DNA of 64,000 bases from an uncultured Bacteroidia bacterium (GTDB lineage: Bacteria; Bacteroidota; Bacteroidia; Bacteroidales; UBA932), in contig CACZZZ010000006.1 of assembly GCA_902785825.1 (NCBI GenBank), positions 62,001-126,000 of the forward strand, in the 5' to 3' direction. A program made the translations under genes and the position numbers. Below, one piece after another: positions 51,535 to 62,200 of this stretch (positions are counted from its first letter, which is position 1; each line of letters opens with the position of its first letter). Below the pieces are notes generated by a model, which was not told the DNA's origin, made no database searches, and saw only the letters and a list, made by a program, of their open reading frames with translations.

Positions 51535-53364
51535 ATGCCCAGTTATCTCCAGATAGAGAATATCTCTAAATCATACGGCCCGAAGGTCCTCTTCGAGCAT
51601 ATCGGTTTCAATGTCAACGAAGGGGACAAGATCGCCCTGATAGCCCCGAATGGCACCGGAAAGACGAGCCTCCTGCGGATTCTCGCCGGGAAGGACAGTT
51701 CCGATTCTGGCGGCCGCATCCTGTTTTTGAAGGACATCCGTATCGCCTTCCTGGAGCAGGAATACGATTACGATCCCGAGGCCACCGTCTGGGACCAGAT
51801 CATGAAAGACAGCTCCAAGTGGATGGAACATCTTGATCCTGAGCACGTGGCTGATTATGAGCAGCGTGTCAGGCAGTTGCTCTCCTCGTTCGGAATGCCC
51901 GACTCGCAAAGGAGGATGGGGGATTTGTCCGGGGGAGAGGTCAAGAGAGTCGCCATCATCGTGATGCTCGCCAGCGAGGCGGATTTCTACATCATGGACG
52001 AGCCGACCAACCATCTTGACATCGATGCCATAGAGTTCCTTGAGAACTACCTTTCCCACGCCAGGTGCACGCTTCTGATGGTCACCCACGACCGGTATTT
52101 CCTTGACAGTGTGGCCAATATTGTCATGGAGATCGACAAGGGACAGGTATTCATTTACAAGGGCGACTATGAGAACTATCTTGAGAAACGGCAGGAACGT
52201 ATAGACAACTACAACGCCGAGACGGACAAGGTTCGGAATATCCTAAGGCGCGAGTTGGAATGGATGCATGCCAGCCCTTGCGCCAGAACCGGTAAGGCCA
52301 AGTCCAGAAAGAACGCTTTCTACGAGCTCAAAGACCGTGCGGGGCAGGTCTATAGGACAAACCAGCTGAATCTCGATGAGATCGGCCAGGCCACCAGACT
52401 GGGCACGAAAATAATCAACTGCGCCGACCTGGGAATATCCCTTAACGGCAAGACCCTGCTGAAAGGATTCACATATAACTTCCAACGTTACGAGAGGGTC
52501 GGGATCGTCGGCGGCAATGGTGCCGGCAAGACGACCTTTATCAACCTGCTCACCGGCGAAATGGGAGCCTCATTCCCTTTCGAGATCATGGGGACCATCT
52601 CCAGAGGGGAGTCACTGAATATCGGATACTATCGCCAAGACGGGATGTCGTTCGATGAGGATCAGACTGTTTTAGAGACCGTTAACGACACTCATCTGCT
52701 GGGACGCTTCATGTTCCCGCACGACATGCTCAACAACAAGATCCGCAAACTCTCAGGTGGCGAGAAGCGGCGCCTTTACCTTCTCACTATCCTGATGCGC
52801 CAGCCGAACCTGCTGGTGATGGATGAGCCGACCAACGACTTGGACATAGTGACCCTGAATGTTCTGGAGGAATATCTCCGTGATTATAAAGGCACTCTGA
52901 TCATAGTGTCTCATGACCGTCATTTCCTCGACAGGCTGGTCGAGCACATTTTCGTGTTCCAGCCGGATGGGACGATCAAGGACTTTGTCGGCAGCTATAG
53001 CCAGTACCGAGAGTCCGAGCGCTCCGCAAGAAAGGCTAAAGTGGCCGACGGAGGTGCCACCGGGGCTCCCTTCGCTTCGCGCCCTATCCGGGTAAATGTC
53101 CGCCCTGATGACACCTCCGTCGGCTCTCAAAACCAGGCCAATGGCGAAGGCAAGCCACGTAAGCTGACCTACAAGGAGCAAAGGGAATTGGAGACCTTGG
53201 AGAAGGACATCGAAGCCTTGACGGAGGAGAAGGCTGACTTGGAATCCAAGCTCCAGGGCGGACTTACGGATGTCGCCGAACTGCAGGCGGTAAGTGCCCG
53301 TTTCTCTGAAGTTTCAGAGAAACTTGACACATTGGAAACCAGATGGTTGGAGCTTTCTATTTAA
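51535..53364 (+). CDS. ABC-F ATPase (Uup-like)
   Basis: This 609-residue soluble protein has two ABC domains: Walker A APNGTGKTS (about 38-46) and GGNGAGKTT (about 325), signatures DLSGGEVKR and KLSGGEKRR, and Walker B IMDEPTNHLDID and VMDEPTNDLDIV. The linker carries a helical arm (EKRQERIDNYNAETDKVRNIL) and the C-terminus (about 540-609) is a coiled coil as in Uup. ABC-F factors act on the ribosome. No membrane partner is present. The end overlaps trkA by 8 bp, converging. Confidence 0.9.
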   Translation: MPSYLQIENISKSYGPKVLFEHIGFNVNEGDKIALIAPNGTGKTSLLRILAGKDSSDSGGRILFLKDIRIAFLEQEYDYDPEATVWDQIMKDSSKWMEHLDPEHVADYEQRVRQLLSSFGMPDSQRRMGDLSGGEVKRVAIIVMLASEADFYIMDEPTNHLDIDAIEFLENYLSHARCTLLMVTHDRYFLDSVANIVMEIDKGQVFIYKGDYENYLEKRQERIDNYNAETDKVRNILRRELEWMHASPCARTGKAKSRKNAFYELKDRAGQVYRTNQLNLDEIGQATRLGTKIINCADLGISLNGKTLLKGFTYNFQRYERVGIVGGNGAGKTTFINLLTGEMGASFPFEIMGTISRGESLNIGYYRQDGMSFDEDQTVLETVNDTHLLGRFMFPHDMLNNKIRKLSGGEKRRLYLLTILMRQPNLLVMDEPTNDLDIVTLNVLEEYLRDYKGTLIIVSHDRHFLDRLVEHIFVFQPDGTIKDFVGSYSQYRESERSARKAKVADGGATGAPFASRPIRVNVRPDDTSVGSQNQANGEGKPRKLTYKEQRELETLEKDIEALTEEKADLESKLQGGLTDVAELQAVSARFSEVSEKLDTLETRWLELSI

Positions 53365-54715
53365 AGAATTTGTCAACTTCTTTCACGGCGTGCGGCAAGG
53401 CAAACACCACGACCCTGTCGTAAGGCTCAATCTTGGTTGAGCCAACCGCGATCAACGATTCGCTGCCTCTTATGACTCCACCGATGACAGAATCTTTAGG
53501 GAAGGTGAGGTCTTTGAGCTGACCTTTCGTTATGGCGCTGCCAGCTGGCACGGTGAACTCCAGCACCTCAGCGTCTGTGCCGCTCATGTATTTGACCAGC
53601 CGCGCTTTCCCGCTCAAAGTGAATTTGAACAGTCTTCCGGCGGTGATGAGTTTCTTGTTGATCACCGAATCGACCCCCATCTCCTCGGCGAGGTGGATAT
53701 ATTCGATGTTCTCGACCTCAGCGATGGTCCTCTCGATCCCGAATTTCTTGGCTGAGACGCACGCCAGCACGTTAGCCTCATCCTTGCCGGTGAGGGCGAG
53801 GAACGCGTCAAAGTCCTTAATGCCTTCTTCGACAAGAAGTTCCGAGTTGCGGCCGTCGCCGACAACAACAATCACATTGTCCGGAAGCTTCTCTGAGAGG
53901 TACATCGCTCTCTCCCTGTCTTTCTCCAGGATCTTGACCATGCTGATCTTCCTGCTGAGTTGCTCCGCGGCCAGCTCGGCGATCTTGGAGCCGCCCAGGA
54001 TCAGCACTTTGTCTGTCTCCACGTTGCTCTTTCCGAGGAACTTCATCAGGAACTTCATGCCCTCCCTTGTGGCGATGATGAAAACAAGGTCGTGGTAGAG
54101 GAGCTTTGTGTCGAATTTCGGCATAATGGTCTTGCCGTTCCTGGATATTGCGATGACACGGAACTGGAGCTCATCCTTCGAGGCGATGGCGGCGAACTCA
54201 GCGATCTTCATGTCCAGCAGGGGGGAGTCCTCCTCCAGTTTGAAAACCTCCACCTGGAGCTTGCCTCTGGCGAAATCCATGGAGTCGGATGAGGAAGAGT
54301 GCTTCAGCAGCTCGAAGATCTCGTCGGCCGCCAGTTTCTCGGGACAGAACATCAACTCTATTCCCATCTGCTTGAACAAGAGCTTGTTCTCGGGAGACAG
54401 GAAATCGGGGTCATCAATCCTGGCCGTGACTTTTTTCGCTCCCAGGTTCTTCGCCAGCAGGGCGCTCACGATGTTGACGTCCTGAGGCACGAAGGGCACG
54501 ACTGATATGAACAGATCGGCGTCCTGGACCTGCGCCTCCCGCATAATGCGCAGGGAGGAAGGCTGTCCTTCTATGGCGATCACGTCCGCGATGGCGGTGA
54601 TGTTGTGGAGTCTTTGAGGGTTGTCGTCAATGATTGTGATGTCATTGGCCTCCTTGCTCAGCATCTTCGCGAGGTGTGACCCGATCTCGCCGGCTCCTTG
54701 GATGACGATCTTCAT
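53357..54715 (-). CDS. trkA: Potassium uptake regulatory protein TrkA
   Basis: This 452-residue protein consists of two RCK units, each a NAD-binding Rossmann fold (MKIVIQGAGEIGSHLAKML; VLILGGSKIAELAAEQL) followed by a TrkA-C domain (ITKGQLKDLTFPKDSVIGGV). It controls the TrkH K+ channel, which is not in this window. It overlaps the upstream glycosyltransferase by 4 bp. Confidence 0.93.
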   Translation of the reverse strand: MKIVIQGAGEIGSHLAKMLSKEANDITIIDDNPQRLHNITAIADVIAIEGQPSSLRIMREAQVQDADLFISVVPFVPQDVNIVSALLAKNLGAKKVTARIDDPDFLSPENKLLFKQMGIELMFCPEKLAADEIFELLKHSSSSDSMDFARGKLQVEVFKLEEDSPLLDMKIAEFAAIASKDELQFRVIAISRNGKTIMPKFDTKLLYHDLVFIIATREGMKFLMKFLGKSNVETDKVLILGGSKIAELAAEQLSRKISMVKILEKDRERAMYLSEKLPDNVIVVVGDGRNSELLVEEGIKDFDAFLALTGKDEANVLACVSAKKFGIERTIAEVENIEYIHLAEEMGVDSVINKKLITAGRLFKFTLSGKARLVKYMSGTDAEVLEFTVPAGSAITKGQLKDLTFPKDSVIGGVIRGSESLIAVGSTKIEPYDRVVVFALPHAVKEVDKFFK

Positions 54716-55794
54716 ATTCGTTTTCTTAAATATTCAAATATACCATTTCCTTTCGTCATCGCCAAAAACACTATCCATCCCGGGAATAGCGATGGCGGTG
54801 TGATACCTTTGTGTGATTCGAAATATTGCTGTATATCAGCTATTTCCGTGCCAGATTTCATCTGCCGGTACTCCTTGTGAGCCTCGACAACCGCCTTGAA
54901 CTTGTCCAGACTTCCGGTCAGGAGATAAACCAGGGCTGAACACCCGTCAAGGCATTTTCTCAGGAATATCGTATGGCGGGCTTTCCTGACGGCCTTCTGA
55001 GGCGGCATGGTCAGGGAGTATGTCCTGGCGAGGTTATTACTGAGCATCAGGAGATTGTTGCGATAGTTGAGCTTAAGCTTCCAGGGGGAGTCGTTTGACA
55101 GGGTGCCGCCGCCGACATGGTAAACCACTGACTCGGGAACGACCCATACCGACCTGCCTTCGAGCTGCAGCCTCCAGCAAAGGTCAATCTCCTCCATGTG
55201 GGCGAAAAACCTCTCGTCAAGGCCTCCCATTCTCTCGTAATCTGATTTCCTGACCATTAAGCACGCTCCCGTGCCCCAGAAAACCTTGGTGGGGGAGTCG
55301 TACTGACCAGAGTCTTTCTCAAGGCGCTTAAGGACCCTTCCTCTGCAGAAGGGATAGCCGAACCTGTCGAGAAGGCCTCCCGCTGCTCCGGCATATTCGA
55401 AACTCTCCTTGTCCTGCCAGGCATGGAGTTTCGGGGCGCAGGCGGCGCAGTCCGGATGGGAATCCATCCAGCCAACGAGTGGCTCAAGCCAGCCTTCAGG
55501 AACCTCAATGTCGGAATTGATCAGGACAAAATACTCCAGCTCGCCGGCTTCCGGCATCCCTGTAAGAGCTTTGAAAGCTCGATTGTACCCTCCGGTGAAC
55601 CCGTAGTTTTTATCGAGGCGTAAGAGCTTGATATCATGGAATTTTTCAGCCATCACCTCAACTGATCCGTCAGTTGATCCATTGTCTGCCACGACAACCT
55701 CCGCACCTTCCGGCATGCTTGCGGCTAGGCCCGGAAGGAACCTCGCCAGGAAGTCCTTGGTGTTCCAGTTCAGTATTACAACCGCGGTTCTCAT
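54712..55794 (-). CDS. Family 2 glycosyltransferase
   Basis: The ATG at 55794 gives 360 residues starting MRTAVVILNWNTKDFLARFL, a typical GT2 start; a longer frame to 56010 would overlap the divergent phosphatase gene. Motifs are VVVADNGSTDGSVE, KNYGFTGGYNRAF, LINSDIEVPEGWL and HMEEIDLCWRLQLEG. The C-terminal third has predicted membrane-associated helices. trkA is translationally coupled (ATGA), an odd pairing for which I have no explanation. Confidence 0.88.
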   Translation of the reverse strand: MRTAVVILNWNTKDFLARFLPGLAASMPEGAEVVVADNGSTDGSVEVMAEKFHDIKLLRLDKNYGFTGGYNRAFKALTGMPEAGELEYFVLINSDIEVPEGWLEPLVGWMDSHPDCAACAPKLHAWQDKESFEYAGAAGGLLDRFGYPFCRGRVLKRLEKDSGQYDSPTKVFWGTGACLMVRKSDYERMGGLDERFFAHMEEIDLCWRLQLEGRSVWVVPESVVYHVGGGTLSNDSPWKLKLNYRNNLLMLSNNLARTYSLTMPPQKAVRKARHTIFLRKCLDGCSALVYLLTGSLDKFKAVVEAHKEYRQMKSGTEIADIQQYFESHKGITPPSLFPGWIVFLAMTKGNGIFEYLRKRI

Positions 55795-55906
55795 CTGTCG
55801 CGAAAATATGAAAAAAACTATGAAAAAAAACTTGAAATTAGTTATATTCGCAATAGAGCGGACTATACTAATAACCGACAAGCAATAACCAATCTTTTTC
55901 GCTAAC

Positions 55907-57103
55907 ATGAGTATAAGACCACTATCACGGCTTATTATAGCCATTGTTATGCTTACGTCAATGTCCTTGGGCAGCGCGTATGCTAAGAAAGATAAGCTTC
56001 CACCGTTCAAGCCTCAGTTCGGCCCATGGGTCACTAATGTCACCGAGACTTCTTTTACCGTCTTATGGACCACTGAATATGATGCCCTTGTCAGCCTTGA
56101 GGTGGCTCCTGGGGATGACGGGAGCGAGTTCGAATCCGCTGAGAGGGCGAGTTTCGTCGAGTCCGTGGCCGGCCGCAGGATCACCGGCCGTTACCACAGG
56201 GTCACCGCCACCGGTCTTGAGCCTGGACGCACATACAGGTACCGCCTGGTCGGCCAGAATGTCGAGGATGACTCGAACGCTTACGGGACGACATACGGGG
56301 TCAAGAAGACCATCCAGGCCAAACTCTTCATTGTCAGTACTATAGATGTCAATAAAGACACCTGTCGCTTCTCTATGGTTAACGACATGCATCACAATTT
56401 GACGAAATTCTCGACGTTGATGAAAGATGTCAACCGTGAGAACTGTGATTTTGTCGTCTTGAACGGAGACATCACAAGCACCTCGACTTCCCTGGACACG
56501 ACCATCCGCCATACTTTCGAGCCGATCGCTACCCAGTGCGCCTCCATTCCGGTCGTATATTCCAGGGGAAACCATGAGGGCCGCGGCCGCGAGTTCCACC
56601 GCCTGCCGTGGATGTGTCCCACACCCACCGGAGAGTTCTATTACCTGTTCCGTCAGGGACCCGTCGCCGCCATAGTGCTCGACGCCGGGGAAGATAAGCC
56701 GGATTCCTCGTCGGAATATTCCGGAACAGCTGTCTATGACGAATACCGGCAGGTGCAGCTGGAGTGGCTGAAAGAGATAGTCAAGGATCCCGCTTTCAAG
56801 TCCGCCCCCGTCAAGATCTGCATCATGCATATTCCCACGATCAACGACAGGAACAGCTGGTATTCCCAGAAATGGGCGAACAAGTATTTCCTCCCCATCC
56901 TTAACGAGGCGGGAATCATGGCGATGTTCAGCGGTCACCACCACAAACATTTCGTCCGCGAGAAGGGGGATTGCGGGAACAATTTCCCTATCGTGGTAAA
57001 CAGCAATAATGAGCGGATGGACTTTGCCACGGACAAGTCCGGACGCATAAATCTGAAATTTTACGATGTCAATGGCACATTGACCCATGAATATAACTAT
57101 TGA
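55907..57103 (+). CDS. Secreted metallophosphoesterase, purple-acid-phosphatase-like
   Basis: This 398-residue protein has a signal peptide (to about residue 26). Residues about 38-140 are the fibronectin-like N-terminal domain of purple acid phosphatases (TETSFTVLWTTEYDALVSLE, VTATGLEPGRTYRYRL). The metallophosphoesterase domain has Asp160-x-His162, GD at 187-188, GNHE at 221-224, IMHIP and SGHHHKH. It should hydrolyse phosphomonoesters or diesters in the periplasm or outside. It is the first gene of the phosphatase/SusCD cluster and its last codons overlap nothing; the next gene starts 12 bp later. Confidence 0.88.
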   Translation: MSIRPLSRLIIAIVMLTSMSLGSAYAKKDKLPPFKPQFGPWVTNVTETSFTVLWTTEYDALVSLEVAPGDDGSEFESAERASFVESVAGRRITGRYHRVTATGLEPGRTYRYRLVGQNVEDDSNAYGTTYGVKKTIQAKLFIVSTIDVNKDTCRFSMVNDMHHNLTKFSTLMKDVNRENCDFVVLNGDITSTSTSLDTTIRHTFEPIATQCASIPVVYSRGNHEGRGREFHRLPWMCPTPTGEFYYLFRQGPVAAIVLDAGEDKPDSSSEYSGTAVYDEYRQVQLEWLKEIVKDPAFKSAPVKICIMHIPTINDRNSWYSQKWANKYFLPILNEAGIMAMFSGHHHKHFVREKGDCGNNFPIVVNSNNERMDFATDKSGRINLKFYDVNGTLTHEYNY

Positions 57104-57114
57104 TTTATAGAAAT

Positions 57115-59244
57115 ATGAGAAAGCTCCTTTTAGCGCTGGCGGCGTGCGTTTTACTCACTTTTGCCGCTGAAGGGCAGGATATCAAATCCTTAGCCTGGTC
57201 GTACAAGCCTTATCCGGATGTGGAGACTCCTTGGACTAAGGCTCCGGCAGGTTACAAGCCTGTCTATCTGGCTAATTTCGCCCGTCATGGGAGCCGTTAC
57301 CTTATCTCCGGCGACACCTACACCAAGCCTTTGGAGGTCCTTGAGGCCGCCGGCAGGGCAGGATCTTTAACCGAGACTGGCAAAGCCTTGCTGGAAGACG
57401 TGCGGAAGATAGCCGCTGACGCTGATGGCAATCTTGGCATGCTTCTTCCGAGAGGCGGACGCGAGCATCGGCATATCATGGAGAGAACTATAGCCAGATA
57501 TCCCGAAATCTTCTCGGGAAATGATTGCAAGATAGATGTTTACACATCCACGATCCAGAGATGTATCATGAGTATGGCGTATAGTCTTGACGCTATCACG
57601 GCAAAGAATCCAAAGGTCAGGTACGACCGCCATTGCGGCACGAAGATCCAAGCCGAGGTGTTCAATTCATATCCTGTCTCGGCTGCCTCCCATGAATACG
57701 GCCGGATTCTCAGCGACAAGCTTATTGATGAGGAAGCCGGCGAGGCCTTGATCGACAAGATATTCACTTACAGAGGGGCGGACAAGAACAAGTATCTTGA
57801 TCCGGTGACTCGGAAACGGATGGTGAGATGGCTTTGGGAGCTCACTATCGATAACGCCCTGAATGACGAACTGGGGGTTGACTTATACAAGTATTTCACC
57901 TACAATGATTTCTATAGCACTTGGAAGGCGAATAACCTCAGGGAGTACTTCTCCATAGGTCCTTCCGAGGAATTTGAGGATATCGTCCGCAACGAGGCGT
58001 CCGTGATTCTTAGGCACATGATAGAACACGCTGACAAGGCTCTCGCGGGGGGAGAGTACAAGGCCACGTTGAGGTATGGCCATGATACGCAGATCGCCCC
58101 GTTGGCGGTTGAGATGGACATAGAGGGCTGCTGCTCTCCTGTGGCTGACACGGATAACCTCGAGTCACATTGGATGCTGGAGAACGCCTGCCCCATGGGC
58201 GCTAATATCCAGATGGTCTTTTTCAAGAAAAAGGGCTCCAAGGACATCCTGGTCAAGGTCCTTCTTAATGAGAACGAATGCCGGATAGCAGGAGTGAATA
58301 CTGATAGGTGGCCGTTCTATCACTGGTCCGACCTTCGCACCCATTATCTGGAATCAATAGATAGACGCCCTGACTTCAACAGGGGAGGATGGCAGGTTGA
58401 GAATGTCCAAGAAGGTCTTGTGTATAAGCGTTACAGCGGAGTGGAACCGATCTCTGGCGTCCATCAGCTTGTCTATGCGGTGGATGTGGATATGAACAAC
58501 CCCCGCTACTCAGTCAAGTTCGGTCTTGAAGAAGGCAGGATGGCAACCTCTGACGCTTTCAAGAAGGCCGGAGCCGTCGCCACAATCAACGCCACTTATG
58601 AGAGAGTGTCGTCATTTATTAAAGTCGAGGGCAAGACTTACAACAACATCGACAGCGATGTCGTTCCAGTTATCGGGACTCCTCCTCAGTGGAAGACCGA
58701 CTGCTCGATCAGCACTGACGGAAGGAATGTCAAGATAGAGTACACGGGCAAGGATATGACCCTGCAGGAGCGCAGGGAGGCTTTCTCGAATCTCACTTAT
58801 CCGAATATCTTCGGATGCTCACCGATGCTCATTGACGGATATATCCCGGTCGGGAAATACTTCGCTGCCACAAGTCTCTCAGATGAGCAGGTCGGCAAAC
58901 TCAATTATGAGGATCCTATCCGCCACCAGGGTGTGCGTCATCCCAGGACGGCGGTCGCCACGACAGAAGATAATCACCTCATTCTGATAGTCGTGGACGG
59001 ACGCAGGCCCGGAATCGCTGAAGGTATGAACGCCTTTGAGCTTACATCCTTTATAGAGAATCACTTCCATCCCCAGCAGGCTATGAATCTTGATGGCGGT
59101 GGCTCGACCACGATGTGTGTTAAGGGCCAAGGATCTAGGGAGACAAATGTTGTGAATTATCCTTCCGGGTCAAATACTTTCAAGCATGACAAGGAGAGGA
59201 AGGTCGTGACCCACATCCATGTCTTGGACAACGCCGGCAAATAG
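57115..59244 (+). CDS. Histidine acid phosphatase fused to phosphodiester glycosidase (NAGPA/DUF2233)
   Basis: The ATG at 57115 gives 709 residues with a signal peptide (LLLALAACVLLTFAAEG); a TTG at 57100 would overlap the previous gene. Residues about 45-430 are a histidine-acid-phosphatase domain: RHGSR at 57-61 supplies the nucleophilic His 58, and H323-D324 in RYGHDTQ is the proton-donor pair. Residues about 450-709 are a phosphodiester-glycosidase domain (LVYAVDVDMNNPRYSVKFG, INATYE, NLDGGGSTTM at 658-667) related to the mammalian uncovering enzyme, which cleaves GlcNAc-1-P-6-Man. One polypeptide could thus cut a sugar phosphodiester and remove the exposed phosphate. The next genes are SusC and SusD. 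Confidence 0.85.
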   Translation: MRKLLLALAACVLLTFAAEGQDIKSLAWSYKPYPDVETPWTKAPAGYKPVYLANFARHGSRYLISGDTYTKPLEVLEAAGRAGSLTETGKALLEDVRKIAADADGNLGMLLPRGGREHRHIMERTIARYPEIFSGNDCKIDVYTSTIQRCIMSMAYSLDAITAKNPKVRYDRHCGTKIQAEVFNSYPVSAASHEYGRILSDKLIDEEAGEALIDKIFTYRGADKNKYLDPVTRKRMVRWLWELTIDNALNDELGVDLYKYFTYNDFYSTWKANNLREYFSIGPSEEFEDIVRNEASVILRHMIEHADKALAGGEYKATLRYGHDTQIAPLAVEMDIEGCCSPVADTDNLESHWMLENACPMGANIQMVFFKKKGSKDILVKVLLNENECRIAGVNTDRWPFYHWSDLRTHYLESIDRRPDFNRGGWQVENVQEGLVYKRYSGVEPISGVHQLVYAVDVDMNNPRYSVKFGLEEGRMATSDAFKKAGAVATINATYERVSSFIKVEGKTYNNIDSDVVPVIGTPPQWKTDCSISTDGRNVKIEYTGKDMTLQERREAFSNLTYPNIFGCSPMLIDGYIPVGKYFAATSLSDEQVGKLNYEDPIRHQGVRHPRTAVATTEDNHLILIVVDGRRPGIAEGMNAFELTSFIENHFHPQQAMNLDGGGSTTMCVKGQGSRETNVVNYPSGSNTFKHDKERKVVTHIHVLDNAGK

Positions 59245-59291
59245 TTTTTCCCACATATATAATCCTATTTTCAACTAAAACCATTACTATC

Positions 59292-62200
59292 ATGAAATTT
59301 CTGAGAATTTGCGCGACATTGCTCCTATTGTCTGTCATGCAGATTGGAGTCCTCGCCCAGACCAGGACAGTTTCAGGAAGGATTCTCGATTCCGGCAACC
59401 AGCCGGTGATCGGGGCCGCGGTTATCCAGGCTGGCACCACGAACGGTGTCACGACCGGTGCCGCCGGTGAGTTCTCCCTAAAAGTCCCCGGAGGAGATGT
59501 CACGCTCGAGGTCAGTTGTCTCGGTTATGAGACACAGAGAATCACGGTCCCAGCCCGCCAGGGGAGTGTCAATGTTGTTCTGGCGGAAGACTCGATGAGC
59601 ATCAGCGAGACTGTTGTCGTCGGTTATGGTACCCAGAAAAAGGTTAACTTGACCGGTGCCATCTCCGTTGTCGAGTCATCCTCTTTGGAGAACAGGACGG
59701 CTTCCACCCTTGGGCACATGCTCCAAGGTAGTGTTCCCGGACTTAACATCACCACGTCATCCGGCTACCCCGGCTCCAGCCCGAGCATCAACATCCGTGG
59801 TACCAACTCAATCAACGGAGGTTCCCCTCTGGTGCTGATTGACGGTGTCGAGGGAGATATGGCAAGGGTCAACCCGAACGATGTCGAGTCCATTTCCGTC
59901 ATCAAGGACGCGTCTTCCGCCGCGATCTACGGAGCCCGCGCTTCCTTCGGTGTCATCCTTATCACGACCAAGAACGGATCCTCTGCAGACGGCAATGCGA
60001 CCGTCCGTTACAGCGGCCGTCTCGGATGGCAGGCCAATACCACGTCAAGGGATTATGAGACAACTGGTTACTGGTCAGTCTATGTCAACAACTTCTTCTG
60101 GGAGAGGTACAATCCCGGTACTCTTTACATCAATTACAACGATGAGGATATGGCCGAGCTGAAGGCTCGTATCAATGACAAGGTTGAGAATCCTGCTCGT
60201 CCATGGGTCGTGGAGAAGATGCGTAACGGTAGGAATACTTACCTTTACTACGCCAACCACGACTGGTACCATACCCTCTATCGTGACAGCCATCCTGTGC
60301 AGCAGCATAATATCTCCATGAGCGGAGGGACCAAAAACATCCATTACTTCCTGTCCGGAAAATATGATCGGGAGCAGGGTGTTTTGAACCTGAATCCTGA
60401 TATTTTGAACAAGTACACCCTCCGCTCCAAGATCGATTTCAAGTTGACTGACTGGGCTACATTCAGCAACAACTTCAGTTTCTATGGAAAGAACTATGTG
60501 TATTCTGGAAACTCTGGAGTGAACGGGTCATTCAACAACTTCAACAACCACGCTTTGGCGTGCTTCCCTCTGACGCACCCTGACGGAACTTATGTCTATA
60601 AGACCAGGGTAACTTCCTACAACATCGCAAACGGTTACCATCTGGCTTTGGCAGGTAATGCCACGAACCAAGACAGGCTTACTAACTTCTCAAATACCAG
60701 TGAGTTGACTCTGAATCCGTTCAAGGCTTTCACCGTCAAGGCCAACTTCACGTATGCCTACACTCAGAACAGGACATGGAACCGTCAGACCAACGCGACT
60801 TATTCAAGGGATCCTGGTACCACTGTCACTGAGTCTACCGGAATGTTCCTTGATAGGTTGAACTCGGGCTACACCACGACTCAGTACTATGCCACCAACG
60901 TCTACGGTACCTATGACAACACCTTCGGTCAGCATCATTTCACCGCTACCGCCGGTTTCAACTTCGAGACCAGCAGGGTTGAGGCTGTCTCGCTGTCCGG
61001 ACAGAACCTGATGAGCGAGCAACTCAATAACTACGCTTTGCTCGGAACCTCAGCTGACGGCACTGTCGTTACCACCTTGGGCGGCTCCGATAACTCTTAC
61101 GCCATAGAGGGTATATTCGGCCGTCTGAACTACGACTACGCCGGTAAGTACCTCTTCGAGGTCAGTGGCCGTTATGATGGTACCTCCCGTTTCGCCAGGG
61201 GACACCGTTGGGGCTTCTTCCCTTCAGCCTCAATCGGTTGGAGAGTCTCTGAGGAGCCTTTCTTCGAGTCTCTGAAGCCTGCTTTTGAGAACCTGAAGAT
61301 CAGGGCTTCATACGGAACCCTCGGTAACCAGCAGGTTGGATACTATGACTATATCAGGACAATCTCCATCAGCAACCTCAGCTATCTTTTCGGAAACCAG
61401 AGCGCTGTCTCCAAGCAGGCGACTATATCCAACCCTACCGCAGGAAACCTCACTTGGGAGACCGCCGAGCAGAAGAACCTTGGTATTGATGCCGCGTGGC
61501 TGAACAACAGGCTGACTTTCACCGGTGAGTTCTACATCCGTGACACAAAGGATATGCTCACCGCTGGTTATGCCCTTCCTGAGGCTTATGGAGCGTCTTC
61601 TCCTAAGATGAACACCGCCGACATGAGAACTAAGGGATATGAGTTGTCCCTTGGTTGGAGGGATGGCTTCCAGCTCGCCGGAAAACCGTTCAACTATAAT
61701 GTGACGGCGATCTTCAGCGACTACTACTCAACCATCACCAAATACAACAACCCGACCAAGTCCTTCTCCGAGAGCTATTACGAGGGGATGAGAATCGGTG
61801 AGATCTGGGGTTACCATATTGATGGTTTCTTTATGAGTGACGAGGAGGCTGCCGCCTACACCGTGAACCAGACAAGTGTCAATAACCTCATGCCTGGCGG
61901 CCTCAAGGCCGGTGACCTCAAGTACGCTGACCTCGACGGTGACGGAAAGATCGGAATCGGCGCCAACACGGTTGACGATCCTGGAGACCGTAAGATAATC
62001 GGTAACAGCCAGCCCAGGTTCAATTACGGTCTTACCGTGGGATTCAACTGGATGAATTTCGACGTGAGCGTCTTCTTCCAGGGTGTCGGCAAGATCCAGT
62101 GGTACCCGCCGACCAACGCTGTGGCCTTCTGGGGTCCTTTCTCAAGGCCTTACGTGACCTGCCTCCCCAAGAACTTCATGGAGAAGTGTTGGAATGAGGA

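Noticed and set aside
55795..56010. 72-residue N-terminal extension of the 54712-55794 glycosyltransferase
   Set aside because: It would run across the divergent promoter region and into the metallophosphoesterase gene, and the GT2 fold starts right at the ATG at 55794.
56063..57088. 341-codon minus-strand open frame
   Set aside because: It is antisense to the metallophosphoesterase gene, whose signal peptide and metal motifs are clear.
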